DNA of 64,000 bases from Aldehydirespirator sp965116865 (GTDB taxonomy: Bacteria > Actinomycetota > Acidimicrobiia > Acidimicrobiales > Aldehydirespiratoraceae). Positions 20,352 to 28,506 of the stretch are shown piece after piece (position 1 is the stretch's first letter; each line of letters starts with the position of its first letter). The position numbers and the translations under genes are program-made. Below the pieces are notes generated by a model. The model was not told the DNA's origin. It ran no database searches and was given only the letters and a program-made list of their open reading frames with translations. The DNA lies in the NCBI GenBank assembly GCA_965116865.1, contig OZ220727.1, forward strand, positions 682,001 to 746,000. Reading direction: 5' to 3'.

Positions 20352-20480
20352 CATCGACGCCTGGTTCGCGGGGGCCATTGTCGATCGGGACTTGGCGTTG
20401 TATCGGCACTGCCATCGACGCTTGGTTCGCGGGGGCCATTGTCGATCGGGACTTGGCGTTGTATCGGCACTGCCATCGAC
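20352..20480 (+). repeat. 61-bp tandem duplication
   Basis: CATCGACGC(C/T)TGGTTCGC begins at 20352 and 20413, and CATCGAC recurs at 20474, giving two units of 61 bp. The final CATCGAC is also the first codons of the IS481 remnant, so the duplication abuts its broken end. Confidence 0.9.
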
Positions 20481-20912
20481 TACCGCGCCCGCTTGGGCTG
20501 CTCGGAGATCCACACCGACGACACCGGCGCCACCGCGGCCGGGTTCCGGCGACGCGCCGCCGCCCGGTACGCCATGGCGGGCGTCGCCTGCGAGAGGATC
20601 CTCACCGACAACGGACCCTGCCACTGCTGCGGCGCGTTCGCCCAGGCGCTCAACCAAGCCCGCACATCGCCGCGGCGCACCCGGCCCTACCGGTCTCACA
20701 CCAACGGCAAAGCCGAGCGGTTCAACCGCATCCCCAACGACGAACGGGCCTACGCCGCCGACTGGGACCCAGACGCCCAGCGCACCGGGGCCCACCAAGA
20801 CTTCATGCGCCACTACAATGAACACCGGCCCCACGGAGCCCTCAGCTGCGACACCCCCATGGCCGCCCTCACCCGCCTGACCGACGACAACGTCGTGGGC
20901 ATGCACAGTTAG
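20471..20912 (+). pseudogene. IS481-type transposase, C-terminal remnant
   Basis: About 146 residues of an rve-fold DDE integrase. Visible are the first acidic motif region (IDYRARLGCSEI), ERILTDNGPCH with the second Asp, NGKAERFNR with the catalytic Glu, and the terminal FMRHYNEHRPHGAL. The N-terminal helix-turn-helix half is missing and is replaced by a 61-bp tandem duplication. A 6-bp inverted repeat (GTTCGC/GCGAAC, 20914-20930) follows the stop and may belong to the element's end. Confidence 0.8.
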
Positions 20913-20952
20913 TGTTCGCATCAGGCGAACCCCCTGGACACGAGGACCAGAC

Positions 20953-21813
20953 GTGAGTTACTCCATGACGACCGACTGTCGAAGGCTCGCAGCAGCCGCC
21001 CTGGCCGCGATTCTGCTGGCCGCGGCCTGCGGCGGAGACGACGAAGTCCCCGCAGCCGCAGCGCCGGAGACGACCGGTGCGGCCGAGACGCAGCACGACC
21101 AGGATATGGGCGACATGGACGGTCACGACTATGGCAGCGCCCTCGAAGTGGCCGAGGTCGTGCCGGTGCCGGCCGTCGGCGGCGACGGCGGTGGTGACGG
21201 CCACGGCGGTGGTGGTGACGGCCACGGCGGTGGTGGTGACGGTCATGACGGCGGTGGCGGCGGTGGCGGTGACGGCGGCCACGGCGGTGGTGGCGGTGAC
21301 GGCGGTGGTGGTGACGGCCACGGCGGTGACGGCGGCCACGGTGATGGTGGTGACGGCCACGGCGGTGGTGGCGGTGACGGCGGTGGTGGTGACGGCCACG
21401 GCGGTGGTGGCGGTGACGGCGGCCACGGTGATGGTGGTGGCGGCCATGGCGGTGGTGGTGGCGGTGACGGCGGTGGTGGTGGCGGCCACGACCACCACGG
21501 TCACGGATCGGCCGGCGAGCCGACCCGGTACGACGCGGACGTTGCCGACTCGGTCCAGACGATTGTGGTGGACGTGGTCGGCGGCGCCCCGGTGGGCGGC
21601 GTCCAGCGGGTGAAGGTCGATCTCGGCTCGGTGGTAGCGCTGATGGTGACTTCTGACGGTGCCGAAGAGGTCCACGTTCACGGCTACGACATCCTGCGTG
21701 GCGTCTCCGAAGGGAATCCCGCCCACTTCGCCATGACCGCGGAGATTCCCGGCGTGTTCGAGGTCGAGCTCGAGGGCTCGGGCCGGCTGCTCCTCCAACT
21801 CGAGATCTCTTGA
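20953..21813 (+). CDS. His/Gly/Asp-rich lipoprotein with cupredoxin-like domain
   Basis: A 286-residue predicted lipoprotein: hydrophobic signal with lipobox LAAAC near residue 28 (GTG 20953; ATG 20965 possible). Residues about 76-186 are low-complexity Gly/Asp/His (GDGHGGGGDGH units, nt 21178-21510), likely to bind divalent metal. The C-terminal 95 residues form a beta-rich module with EVHVHGYDI and PGVFEVELEG, as in cupredoxin-like/EfeO-related domains of actinobacteria, but a full set of copper ligands is not obvious. The last base codons touch the start region of the carbonic anhydrase, so the two may be an operon. A metal-storage or delivery role is inference. Confidence 0.75.
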   Translation: MSYSMTTDCRRLAAAALAAILLAAACGGDDEVPAAAAPETTGAAETQHDQDMGDMDGHDYGSALEVAEVVPVPAVGGDGGGDGHGGGGDGHGGGGDGHDGGGGGGGDGGHGGGGGDGGGGDGHGGDGGHGDGGDGHGGGGGDGGGGDGHGGGGGDGGHGDGGGGHGGGGGGDGGGGGGHDHHGHGSAGEPTRYDADVADSVQTIVVDVVGGAPVGGVQRVKVDLGSVVALMVTSDGAEEVHVHGYDILRGVSEGNPAHFAMTAEIPGVFEVELEGSGRLLLQLEIS

Positions 21814-21845
21814 GAGGGTCCGGTGACGGGCGCTGCCACCGCAGC

Positions 21846-22340
21846 ATGCCGGAGCTTCTAGCCGGCAACGCCGCCTATGCACGGGGCTTCGACGGCGCCG
21901 GGATGCCGGCCGCGCCGGCACGCCGGCTAGCGGTGGTGGCCTGCATGGACGCCCGGATCGACGTGCCCAGGATCCTCGGCCTTCGCGCCGGCGAGGCCCA
22001 CATCCTCCGCAACGCCGGAGGCGTGGTCACCGACGACGTGATCCGGTCGCTGTGCCTGTCGCAGCGCCTGCTGGGCACGCGGGAGGTGGTGCTCGTGCAT
22101 CACACCGGCTGCGGGCTCCAATTGCTCGACGAGCACCGCTTCCTGTCCGAGCTCGAAGCGGAGACCGGGACTAGGCCCGCTTGGCCGCTCGAAGCGTTCG
22201 CGGACCCCTACGACGACGTTGCGGAGTCGGTGCGGCGCCTGCGCCTCTCGCCGTTCTTGCAGCACAAGGACAACATCCGGGGCTTCGTGTACGACGTTGC
22301 CGACGGCAGGCTCCACGAGGCCGGCGCACCGGCCGCTTGA
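21846..22340 (+). CDS. Beta-class carbonic anhydrase
   Basis: Zinc enzyme that hydrates CO2; 164 residues, like the short beta-CA Rv1284 type. Zinc ligands and the Asp-Arg dyad are visible: ACMDARID (Cys and Asp-x-Arg) and HHTGCG (His-x-x-Cys). I prefer ATG 21846 (PELLAGNAAYA); a TTG at 21810 overlapping the previous stop would add 12 residues of poor similarity. The end of the gene (GCACCGGCCGCTTGA) is itself the first, diverged copy of the downstream 72-bp repeat array. Confidence 0.88.
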   Translation: MPELLAGNAAYARGFDGAGMPAAPARRLAVVACMDARIDVPRILGLRAGEAHILRNAGGVVTDDVIRSLCLSQRLLGTREVVLVHHTGCGLQLLDEHRFLSELEAETGTRPAWPLEAFADPYDDVAESVRRLRLSPFLQHKDNIRGFVYDVADGRLHEAGAPAA

Positions 22341-22575
22341 CGGCAGCGCCCGTCGGCTCGACTCGGCCGTCGACGTCGCGGACGAGTTGGAGCAGGCGCA
22401 CCGGCTGCTTGACGGCGTCGCCCGACGGCGCTTGATGTCGATGCGTATGTCGCTCCAGTCTGCGGCGGTGCACCGGCTGCTTGACGGCGTCGCCCGACGG
22501 CGCTTGATGTCGATGCGTATGTCGCTCCAGTCTGCGGCGGTGCACCGGCTGCTTGACGGCGTCGCCCGACGGCGC
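22325..22575 (+). repeat. 72/73-bp array D spanning the carbonic-anhydrase stop
   Basis: Copies begin at 22325 (diverged), 22398, 22470 and 22542, at spacings of 73, 72 and 72 bp; the last ends after 34 bp. The first copy contains the last codons and TGA of the carbonic-anhydrase gene. Confidence 0.92.
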
Positions 22576-22690
22576 CGGCGCCATGTTCGATTGTGGCTGC
22601 CGAATGAAGCCAGGCGTCGGCGCCCATCGGTCCCTGCAGTGGGCGCTGACGCGCCATGTTCGATTGTGGCTGCCGAATGAAGCCAGGGGC
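22576..22690 (+). repeat. 37-bp direct repeat pair, 73 bp apart
   Basis: A 37-bp sequence starting GCGCCATGTTCGATTG occurs at 22578 and 22651 around a unique 36-bp spacer. It follows array D directly. It is the simplest form of the repeat-spacer-repeat geometry seen elsewhere in the window. Confidence 0.9.
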
Positions 22691-22960
22691 GCATGTCGTC
22701 GGCGCCCGCACCGGCACGCTGCTGCGCTGCGGCGCCCGCACCGCCGGCCCCGCAGCGAGACGCCCGCGTCTGTCGGGCAGACCTCGCGAGGAACTGGCGA
22801 CGCGCACCGGCCGGGTTGGTGGTTAGAGTCACCCGCCGATCGCTGAGCCTTCGCCCCGTGCGACGGATATGGCCTGGGTCGGAGCGCCCGCACGAAGCAT
22901 GCTCCCTTCGCTGCCGCATCTTTGGCGGTGGCCGCCGTCCGCGCCGAAAGGAGCAAACCC
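22691..22960. other. Non-coding stretch upstream of the 22.96-kb gene
   Basis: GC-rich sequence with two imperfect copies of GTCGGCGCCCGCACCGG near 22695 and 22730. I see no convincing coding frame, RNA gene or terminator. An AAAGGAG Shine-Dalgarno at 22947-22953 belongs to the next gene. Confidence 0.5.
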
Positions 22961-23575
22961 ATGCCTTCGCCCGTCCCCATGGCGGGAACCCTCCAGATAG
23001 CGGCTGCCCTGGTGTTCCACCTGCCCGGCGCCCGGCTCGAGCTGAGCAGCCCCAGCGGCCATCGCTGCTCGATAGGGCCGATGACCGATCCCCGCTGCAC
23101 CCTGCACCCCGCCGAGTTCCGCGAGCTGGTGGTGGCCGCTGGGGACTTCCGGATGCTCGGCACGTTGCTCGGCTTCGCTCTGATGGACGAGCCGACGCTG
23201 ACCCTCACGTCGTCCGGGATAGACATGGGCCACATGGGAGGCGGCCTGTACCGGGTGGTGGGCTGCGAGACCACGTCGTACGCCTTCACCACTTCGCTGC
23301 CCGCATCCCAGGTGGACGACCTGCTGGCGAGCCTGAGCACCGATCCGGCAGCGCTGGTCGGAGCGAACGCTGCGGGCGCCGCCCACGACGACGGGGTGGC
23401 GCTGTGCGTGAGCCTCGTCCGCGACGACGGGCTCGGTGTGACGCTGGTGGTGATCAGTCCCTTCGACATCATGCACCTCGCCCGCTGCGAGGCCGTGGCC
23501 AGAGCGTCGGTCTCGGCGTGCTTGGTCGCCGAGATGGAGCAGATGGCCCGTTGTCTTGACGAGACCGCTTCCTGA
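22961..23575 (+). CDS. Hypothetical protein
   Basis: A 204-residue protein I do not recognise. AAAGGAG at 22947-22953 stands 7 nt before ATG 22961 and decides the start. The sequence is compositionally normal for a soluble protein, has no signal peptide or membrane span, and includes LTLTSSGIDMGHMGGGLYRV and a hydrophobic strand VALCVSLV..GVTLVVIS. Its last eleven codons and stop form the first copy of a 73-bp tandem array, so the C-terminal end MARCLDETAS is repeated in DNA five times downstream, although only the first copy is translated. Confidence 0.6.
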   Translation: MPSPVPMAGTLQIAAALVFHLPGARLELSSPSGHRCSIGPMTDPRCTLHPAEFRELVVAAGDFRMLGTLLGFALMDEPTLTLTSSGIDMGHMGGGLYRVVGCETTSYAFTTSLPASQVDDLLASLSTDPAALVGANAAGAAHDDGVALCVSLVRDDGLGVTLVVISPFDIMHLARCEAVARASVSACLVAEMEQMARCLDETAS

Positions 23576-23870
23576 CGGCGCACCGCCGGCGACGTCTGCA
23601 GCGCCGTCGGGGAGGATGGCCCGTTGTCTTGACGAGACCGCTTCCTGACGGCGCACCGCCGGCGACGTCTGCAGCGCCGTCGGGGAGGATGGCCCGTTGT
23701 CTTGACGAGACCGCTTCCTGACGGCGCACCGCCGGCGACGTCTGCAGCGCCGTCGGGGAGGATGGCCCGTTGTCTTGACGAGACCGCTTCCTGACGGCGC
23801 ACCGCCGGCGACGTCTGCAGCGCCGTCGGGGAGGATGGCCCGTTGTCTTGACGAGACCGCTTCCTGACGG
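23542..23870 (+). repeat. 73-bp tandem array E (4.5 copies) spanning a stop codon
   Basis: Copies begin at 23542, 23615, 23688, 23761 and 23834, all 73 bp apart; the last stops after 37 bp. Each full copy carries the TGA of the upstream gene and an 8-bp inverted repeat (GACGGCGC/GCGCCGTC) that could act as a terminator hairpin. Copies look identical. Confidence 0.96.
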
Positions 23871-24028
23871 TGCCGGTGCGGCGGAGGAGTCCAACTCCAT
23901 CCCGTTGCGGGCGGGGGAGCGAAGGGCGAATCCACGCCGGAACAGCTGCCGAAGCAGGGCGCCCTCCACCGGCGGAGGGCACCCTGCTTCATGTCAGGCC
24001 AGTCCTTCGGCGGGAGTCTGCGAGAACC
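23871..24028. other. Intergenic segment with a hairpin
   Basis: Contains an inverted repeat CAGGGCGCCCTCC...GGAGGGCACCCTG (about 23956-23990) that may terminate transcription from either side. No gene seen. Confidence 0.4.
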
Positions 24029-25453
24029 TCATCGGTGGCTGGCGGCGGCTGTGGCGCCTGGCCATCTCAGCACCAGTACTTCTTCGCGGAGTTGCTCGCG
24101 TGTTGCTGTGGCGTGGCGAGTGCGGAACAGGTCAATTGACTCGACCTCGTATCCGGCGCGCTCCGCGATCTCAGCCAGGATTTGACCGGTCCGGATCATG
24201 ACTCTCAGATAGGAGGCTTGGTCGCCTACTACGTACGCAAGGCGGGCTCCGGGCTTGAGCACTCGGCTCAACGAGGCCAGGTGACGGGCCATACCCCCGA
24301 AGTAAAGCTTCGTGACCCGGTGGTACATGCGCTCGAATCCCGAGTCTTTGGCGAGTTCGATGCGGCGGGTCTCTATCGCTGAGGCGATCCGTTCGACCTC
24401 GGCGTCGTTTCGAATCCAGGCGTCGTCAGCGTCGTCGCGGTAGACGCCGCGGGTGTTGGACCGCACTAGGCCCTTCTTCATCGCCTGAAGGTCCGACCGG
24501 CTGCTGAGATAGCCCAGAAGCACCGACTCGAGGCGCACTGTGCGCGAGTAGTCCTTCTCGTTCGGATACGGCGGCGAGGTGATGACCGCATCGACGCTGC
24601 TGGGTTCAAGGAGTCCGCCGACCATCCGCGCGTCTGCGTCGAGGGCGACAGCGGAGGTGGCGGCGCGCGGCCGGAGTTGGCGCAGGTCGGCGCACATGGT
24701 CTGCACGCGCTCGAGCCAGACAGACACCACCGCAGCGTCGAGCTTGACCGTTCCGAGGCCTACCTCGGGCCCGAAGCGCAGATTGCCGACCTCGACCGGC
24801 AGGATCCGAGCCAGCGCGAGCCGCTCATGGTCAGCGAACGCCGAGTCGTGTTCGCCGTCGAGGGCGTCACGCAACGCCAGCACCTTGTGAAGAGGCAGAG
24901 CGCTGATGGAGTCCTTGAGCAGCAGCTTCGCGCTAGCGGCGGGAAGCGTCCGCAGGCGCACTCCCCGTGGCACCGATGACGCCGGCTCATCGGAGATGCC
25001 GTCCGCAGCCAACATGGCGAGCGCCTTCTCGGCCACGAGTTCGGCGTGCTTGAGCAACTCGTCAGGATCCGGAGTCCAGTTGACCTTGGTGGAGGCTGCA
25101 AGCCGCGACAGCGGCACCGCTTCGAGGCCACAGCTAGGCACGCCGAGCTTCTTCGCCTCCACAAGGGTCGTGCCCGTGCCGCAGAACGGGTCAAGAACAC
25201 GGCTGTCGGCGTCGAGACCGAACCGCTGCGCATAGTCGCGCACGAGGTGAGGCGGAAACGACAGCACGAAGCGGTACCAGTCGTGTGCGGGGGCGTCCCG
25301 CGCCAGCAGCGTGTTCATGGCGCCGTTGGTGCGTGGCCGCGCGGCAGGGGTCATGTCGGCCACCGTAGACCACGACTCACTCCCAGGAAGGGCAATCGGT
25401 CGAGCGGTGCCTCCGGTCGATGAAGCGGGCGTTGAAACATGACGGCGGGACAT
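24029..25453 (-). CDS. Site-specific DNA methyltransferase (N4/N6)
   Basis: Amino-methyltransferase of about 474 residues. SAM-binding motif DPFCGTGTTLVEAKKLG lies near residue 90 and the catalytic TSPPYPNEKDYS near residue 305; the wide spacing leaves room for a central recognition region. The start ATG at 25453 is fixed by GAGGAGG six bases upstream; the frame is open 54 nt further. No restriction nuclease gene is adjacent, so it is either an orphan methylase or the modification part of the defence-like cluster with the zinc-ribbon gene upstream on the same strand (237-nt gap). Base composition is lower in GC than the core genes nearby. Confidence 0.85.
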   Translation of the reverse strand: MSRRHVSTPASSTGGTARPIALPGSESWSTVADMTPAARPRTNGAMNTLLARDAPAHDWYRFVLSFPPHLVRDYAQRFGLDADSRVLDPFCGTGTTLVEAKKLGVPSCGLEAVPLSRLAASTKVNWTPDPDELLKHAELVAEKALAMLAADGISDEPASSVPRGVRLRTLPAASAKLLLKDSISALPLHKVLALRDALDGEHDSAFADHERLALARILPVEVGNLRFGPEVGLGTVKLDAAVVSVWLERVQTMCADLRQLRPRAATSAVALDADARMVGGLLEPSSVDAVITSPPYPNEKDYSRTVRLESVLLGYLSSRSDLQAMKKGLVRSNTRGVYRDDADDAWIRNDAEVERIASAIETRRIELAKDSGFERMYHRVTKLYFGGMARHLASLSRVLKPGARLAYVVGDQASYLRVMIRTGQILAEIAERAGYEVESIDLFRTRHATATREQLREEVLVLRWPGATAAASHR

Positions 25454-25690
25454 CAGCAACCTCCTCGAAATGAACAGATGTTCGACAGTAAGGCTTGGCT
25501 GTGACATCCAGGCTTGGCCGGCTCACGCCGTGCGTACTTGGATTCGGCCTAAATCCTCTTGGTCAGGGAGCGAGGGGCACCTCGGAGCCCCGGCCAGGTG
25601 CCCGCCTTGCGGTGCGCAGGGCGACGGCTATCGATGGAGTGCGGGAACGAGAGTTCGCGGTCGAGGCGATTCCAAGAGTCTCCGTGTTCC

Positions 25691-26731
25691 CTACTGGAGC
25701 TTGTCAGCCAGGGGGTTCAGGAAACATCTGCGACGCGTGCGGTTCTCGGTGCCACACGCATCGCATAGGTGACGAGTGGTGGGCTTCAGCCAGCCTTGCG
25801 TCGGGCTGACCATGGAGTGACCGCAGCTGGTGCAGGCCAGCGCGAGGATCGGAACGTTGTCGCTTGTGGTGAGGATGCGCTGGACGGTCAACACGCGGAT
25901 GAGATCTTCATCGAGGGTCTCACCGTCGAGCACGACAGGGGAGCAGGTCTCGTCGATGACCAACTCGCTCTCGTGGGACCAGGCGTGTACGTGCAAGCCC
26001 TTGTCTTCAGGGCGGGACATCGTGCTGATGATGGCGCTGTTGGATGGCCAGATGGCGACTCCGCGGTACTCGCTCGACGTGATGCAGAGGGGACGGCTGA
26101 CCGGTTGGGCGGGTTGAGGTTGCGGTAGCCCCAGGCGTGCCTGCGCCCCGCCTAAGGGATTGGAGATCGACGGCGAACGATCTCGGAAGTTCCGTCCGCA
26201 TGCGTTGCAGAGGTGCTTGACGTGGGGCCGAGTTGCGAATAGCAGTTCGTCAATGTGGCCTTCACCGCAGCGAGGACACACCAAGGGGCTTACGTTCTCG
26301 TTGGCGAGAACGGTCAGGGCGTGGGCCTGAGCGGCCATGCCCTCCACGACTTCGGTGGCCTTGCCTTTGCGGACTCTCACGATGTCGAATGAACGATCGA
26401 TTTGCTTCTTGCCGCTGGCCTCTGCTCGGTAGTGGATGTGGACCTTGCCGTCTTCGGTGGGGACTTCGCCAGTGCAGAATGCCGGCGGCACAACGCCCCA
26501 CACAGCAAATTCGCCGTCATCGAGGTCGATATCGGTCCGCATCTCCTCGGACACGGGCTCAAACCAAGACGCTGAGCATCGATCCAATCCGGCCCCGTCG
26601 GGGGCGGAGGCCTCGAGCCCGTGAGTTCGACACCACCAGTTCGGCATGCCGTTGCGCTTCTTGACCTCCCAGCGGATGACGCAGGGGCCAAGGCCCTTCT
26701 TGGTCTCAGGAATATTGTGCTCACAGTGCAT
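25691..26731 (-). CDS. Hypothetical protein with two zinc ribbons
   Basis: About 346 residues, not recognised. Two four-Cys ribbons are seen: CPRCGEGHID...LCNACG in the middle and CTSCGHSMV...LCDACG near the C-terminus, separated by a segment with HVHAWSHESELVIDE. An N-terminal Cys/His pair (MHCEH, WWCRTHG) may bind another metal. Start ATG 26731 is preceded by GGAGG about 9 nt upstream; a GTG at 26794 has no ribosome site. It is divergent from the XRE/ImmA gene and upstream of the methyltransferase. A nucleic-acid-binding role is a guess from the ribbons. Confidence 0.6.
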   Translation of the reverse strand: MHCEHNIPETKKGLGPCVIRWEVKKRNGMPNWWCRTHGLEASAPDGAGLDRCSASWFEPVSEEMRTDIDLDDGEFAVWGVVPPAFCTGEVPTEDGKVHIHYRAEASGKKQIDRSFDIVRVRKGKATEVVEGMAAQAHALTVLANENVSPLVCPRCGEGHIDELLFATRPHVKHLCNACGRNFRDRSPSISNPLGGAQARLGLPQPQPAQPVSRPLCITSSEYRGVAIWPSNSAIISTMSRPEDKGLHVHAWSHESELVIDETCSPVVLDGETLDEDLIRVLTVQRILTTSDNVPILALACTSCGHSMVSPTQGWLKPTTRHLCDACGTENRTRRRCFLNPLADKLQ

Positions 26732-26794
26732 CGGGATGCTCGCCTCCGCCACTCGGGCCTGGGCTCTCGGCTTGTCGTAGCCTATCGCTAGCAC

Positions 26795-26882
26795 CTAAGA
26801 CTACAACACACGGCCACTCTATCACTTAATTTTTCAACGTTTCTGATCTTCTAAGCTAAATCCAGCATGATGGGGGGATACG
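26795..26882. promoter_or_regulatory. AT-rich divergent promoter region
   Basis: The 88 bases between the zinc-ribbon gene and the XRE/ImmA gene are strikingly AT-rich for this genome (CACTTAATTTTTCAACG). They probably hold both promoters and an operator for the XRE protein. GGGGGA about 4 nt before ATG 26883 can serve as ribosome site. Confidence 0.5.
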
Positions 26883-28010
26883 ATGACGGGACAGATGAGC
26901 AAGGCCTACGACCACCCTGCGTCGCTACCGATTCCGGCTCGTATCCGGCTGGCTCGCGAACTGCGAGGGCTCACGCAACGCCAGGTAGTGGCAGGGACCG
27001 GCAACGCCCTGTCGGCACCCGCCCTGAGCCAGATCGAATCTGGACGACTTCGGTCGTCGGAAGCAGCGGTTGTGAATCTGGCCTCCGCCCTCGATGTACC
27101 ACCGGAGTTCTTCTCCGCCCAGTGGCCCGTCGATAGCGAACCGGTCACCTACTTTCGTGATCTCCGCTCAACCAGCATTCGGGAACGGCGTCGCGCCCGG
27201 GCTCAGGCAGTGCTTCTTGGCGAGTTTGTCGCAGCGCTGGAGCAGCACGTCCGAATTCCCGAAGTCGACGTGCCAGAGTGCCCTGTCGGCTCGGATGCAA
27301 CAGCCACGGAGATCGACGACATCGCCATGTTGGTACGACGAGCCTGGAATCTCGGCGACGGCCCCATCGGGCATGTCGTACGCGAGTTGGAGCGCCATGG
27401 CATCGCCGTAGCCCGACTCACCTTCGGGACGGTGAAAGTCGACGCCTTCTCGACCAGGACCGGCGTCCGTCCGCTCGTTCTTCTAACCGACGACAAGTCC
27501 GACAACTATGTGCGGTCAAGATTCGACGCGAGCCATGAGCTGGGACACCTAGTCATGCACGAAGCGGCCGAACCCGGCACCAAGCAGGTCGAAAGCCAAG
27601 CCCAGAACTTCGCTGCATCCTTCCTGCTCCCAGAAGCCAGCGCGCTTGAGGAGCTGCCATCGCGGCTGGACGCCACAGGGTGGTCGCGGCTCGCGGAGAT
27701 GAAGCGCGTGTGGGGTCTGTCGATGTCAGCGCTGCTGTACCGGGCTCGAACCTTGAGCATCCTCTCACCCGAGGCACACCAAGCAGCCATGCGCTACATG
27801 TCCGCTCGGGGCTGGCGCAAGCAGGAGCCGGGAGATCGCGAGATGGGTGCGCCGGAGGCACCGATGCTTATCGAACGCTCGATGCGGCGAGCGGAGATCG
27901 AAGCGGACGTGTCAGTTGAGGACCTCGTCCGCACTGCCCACCTCCCGATCGATGACATGCATGACCTCCTAGCGGCGACCGTAGACGACCGGCCGATCGT
28001 CGAGTTGTAG
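26883..28010 (+). CDS. XRE-family regulator with ImmA/IrrE metallopeptidase domain
   Basis: A 375-residue two-domain protein. Residues about 18-75 form an XRE helix-turn-helix (IRLARELRGLTQRQVV...SAPALSQIESGRLRSS). A COG2856-type zinc peptidase follows, with HELGHLVMHE near residue 220 and the downstream acidic residues FAASFLLPE. Such proteins cleave partner repressors in mobile elements and stress regulons; here the HTH and protease are on one chain. It is divergent from the zinc-ribbon and methyltransferase genes and lies before a broken integrase, a typical integrative-element setting. Confidence 0.87.
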   Translation: MTGQMSKAYDHPASLPIPARIRLARELRGLTQRQVVAGTGNALSAPALSQIESGRLRSSEAAVVNLASALDVPPEFFSAQWPVDSEPVTYFRDLRSTSIRERRRARAQAVLLGEFVAALEQHVRIPEVDVPECPVGSDATATEIDDIAMLVRRAWNLGDGPIGHVVRELERHGIAVARLTFGTVKVDAFSTRTGVRPLVLLTDDKSDNYVRSRFDASHELGHLVMHEAAEPGTKQVESQAQNFAASFLLPEASALEELPSRLDATGWSRLAEMKRVWGLSMSALLYRARTLSILSPEAHQAAMRYMSARGWRKQEPGDREMGAPEAPMLIERSMRRAEIEADVSVEDLVRTAHLPIDDMHDLLAATVDDRPIVEL

Positions 28011-28129
28011 AGAACCGCGGGTGTGCATATCGTAAATGGTGTAATGATGCAGAAGTCGGTCGGAAAGAGTCAGGGCTCAAACCTGGAGGAGATAGGATCC
28101 CCACCTCCATCTCCCCGGAACGTTGCTCA

Positions 28130-28445
28130 ACTCTTGGCCCGACGGCGACTACCTCCACCCCGAACGCTTCAGCCGGGAGTTCGACCGAGCCCAGGCCCGC
28201 TACAACAGGACGCACCCCGACGCGCCGCTCCCGAGGATCACCCTGCACGGCCTACGCCAAGGGTGGGCCACCCTCGCACTTGAGCCGACGTTCCCATGAA
28301 GGTCGTACAAGACCGCCTCAACCACACCAGCGAAGCCGTCACCGCCAACATCTACACTCACGTCCGAGCGCCACTTCAGTCCGATGCAGCCGAGCGCGTG
28401 GCCTCGATGATCCTTCCGACATCGTTCGGAGTCTCCGGCGGCTAG
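28130..28445 (+). pseudogene. Tyrosine recombinase, frameshifted C-terminal remnant
   Basis: Two frames encode the end of a phage-type integrase: DGDYLHPERFSREF and LHGLRQGWATLAL in the first, then after a one-base shift near 28288 PMKVVQDRLNHTSEAVTANIYTHV in another, with the catalytic Tyr in NIYTH. The usual His of LHxLRH is Gln. The N-terminal two thirds are missing. It marks a former integrated element around 24-30 kb. Confidence 0.8.
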
Positions 28446-28494
28446 AGCGCCCGTCGCAGTCGTGGCGGTCAGTCCCTCACGCCACCTGATCGGC

Positions 28495-28500
28495 TACAAT
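28495..28500 (+). promoter_or_regulatory. Candidate -10 box of the DUF6119-type gene (leaderless)
   Basis: TACAAT, near consensus, ends 6 nt before GTG 28507. No ribosome-binding site is visible, so the message would be leaderless. Confidence 0.5.
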
Positions 28501-28506
28501 GTGTGG

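Noticed and set aside
20953..21510. Collagen-like protein
   Set aside because: The tract is Gly/Asp/His, not Gly-x-Pro triplets; metal-binding low complexity fits better.
22171..23982. A 603-residue minus-strand frame across arrays D and E
   Set aside because: Open only because of repeat composition; it crosses two plus-strand genes and has no domain.
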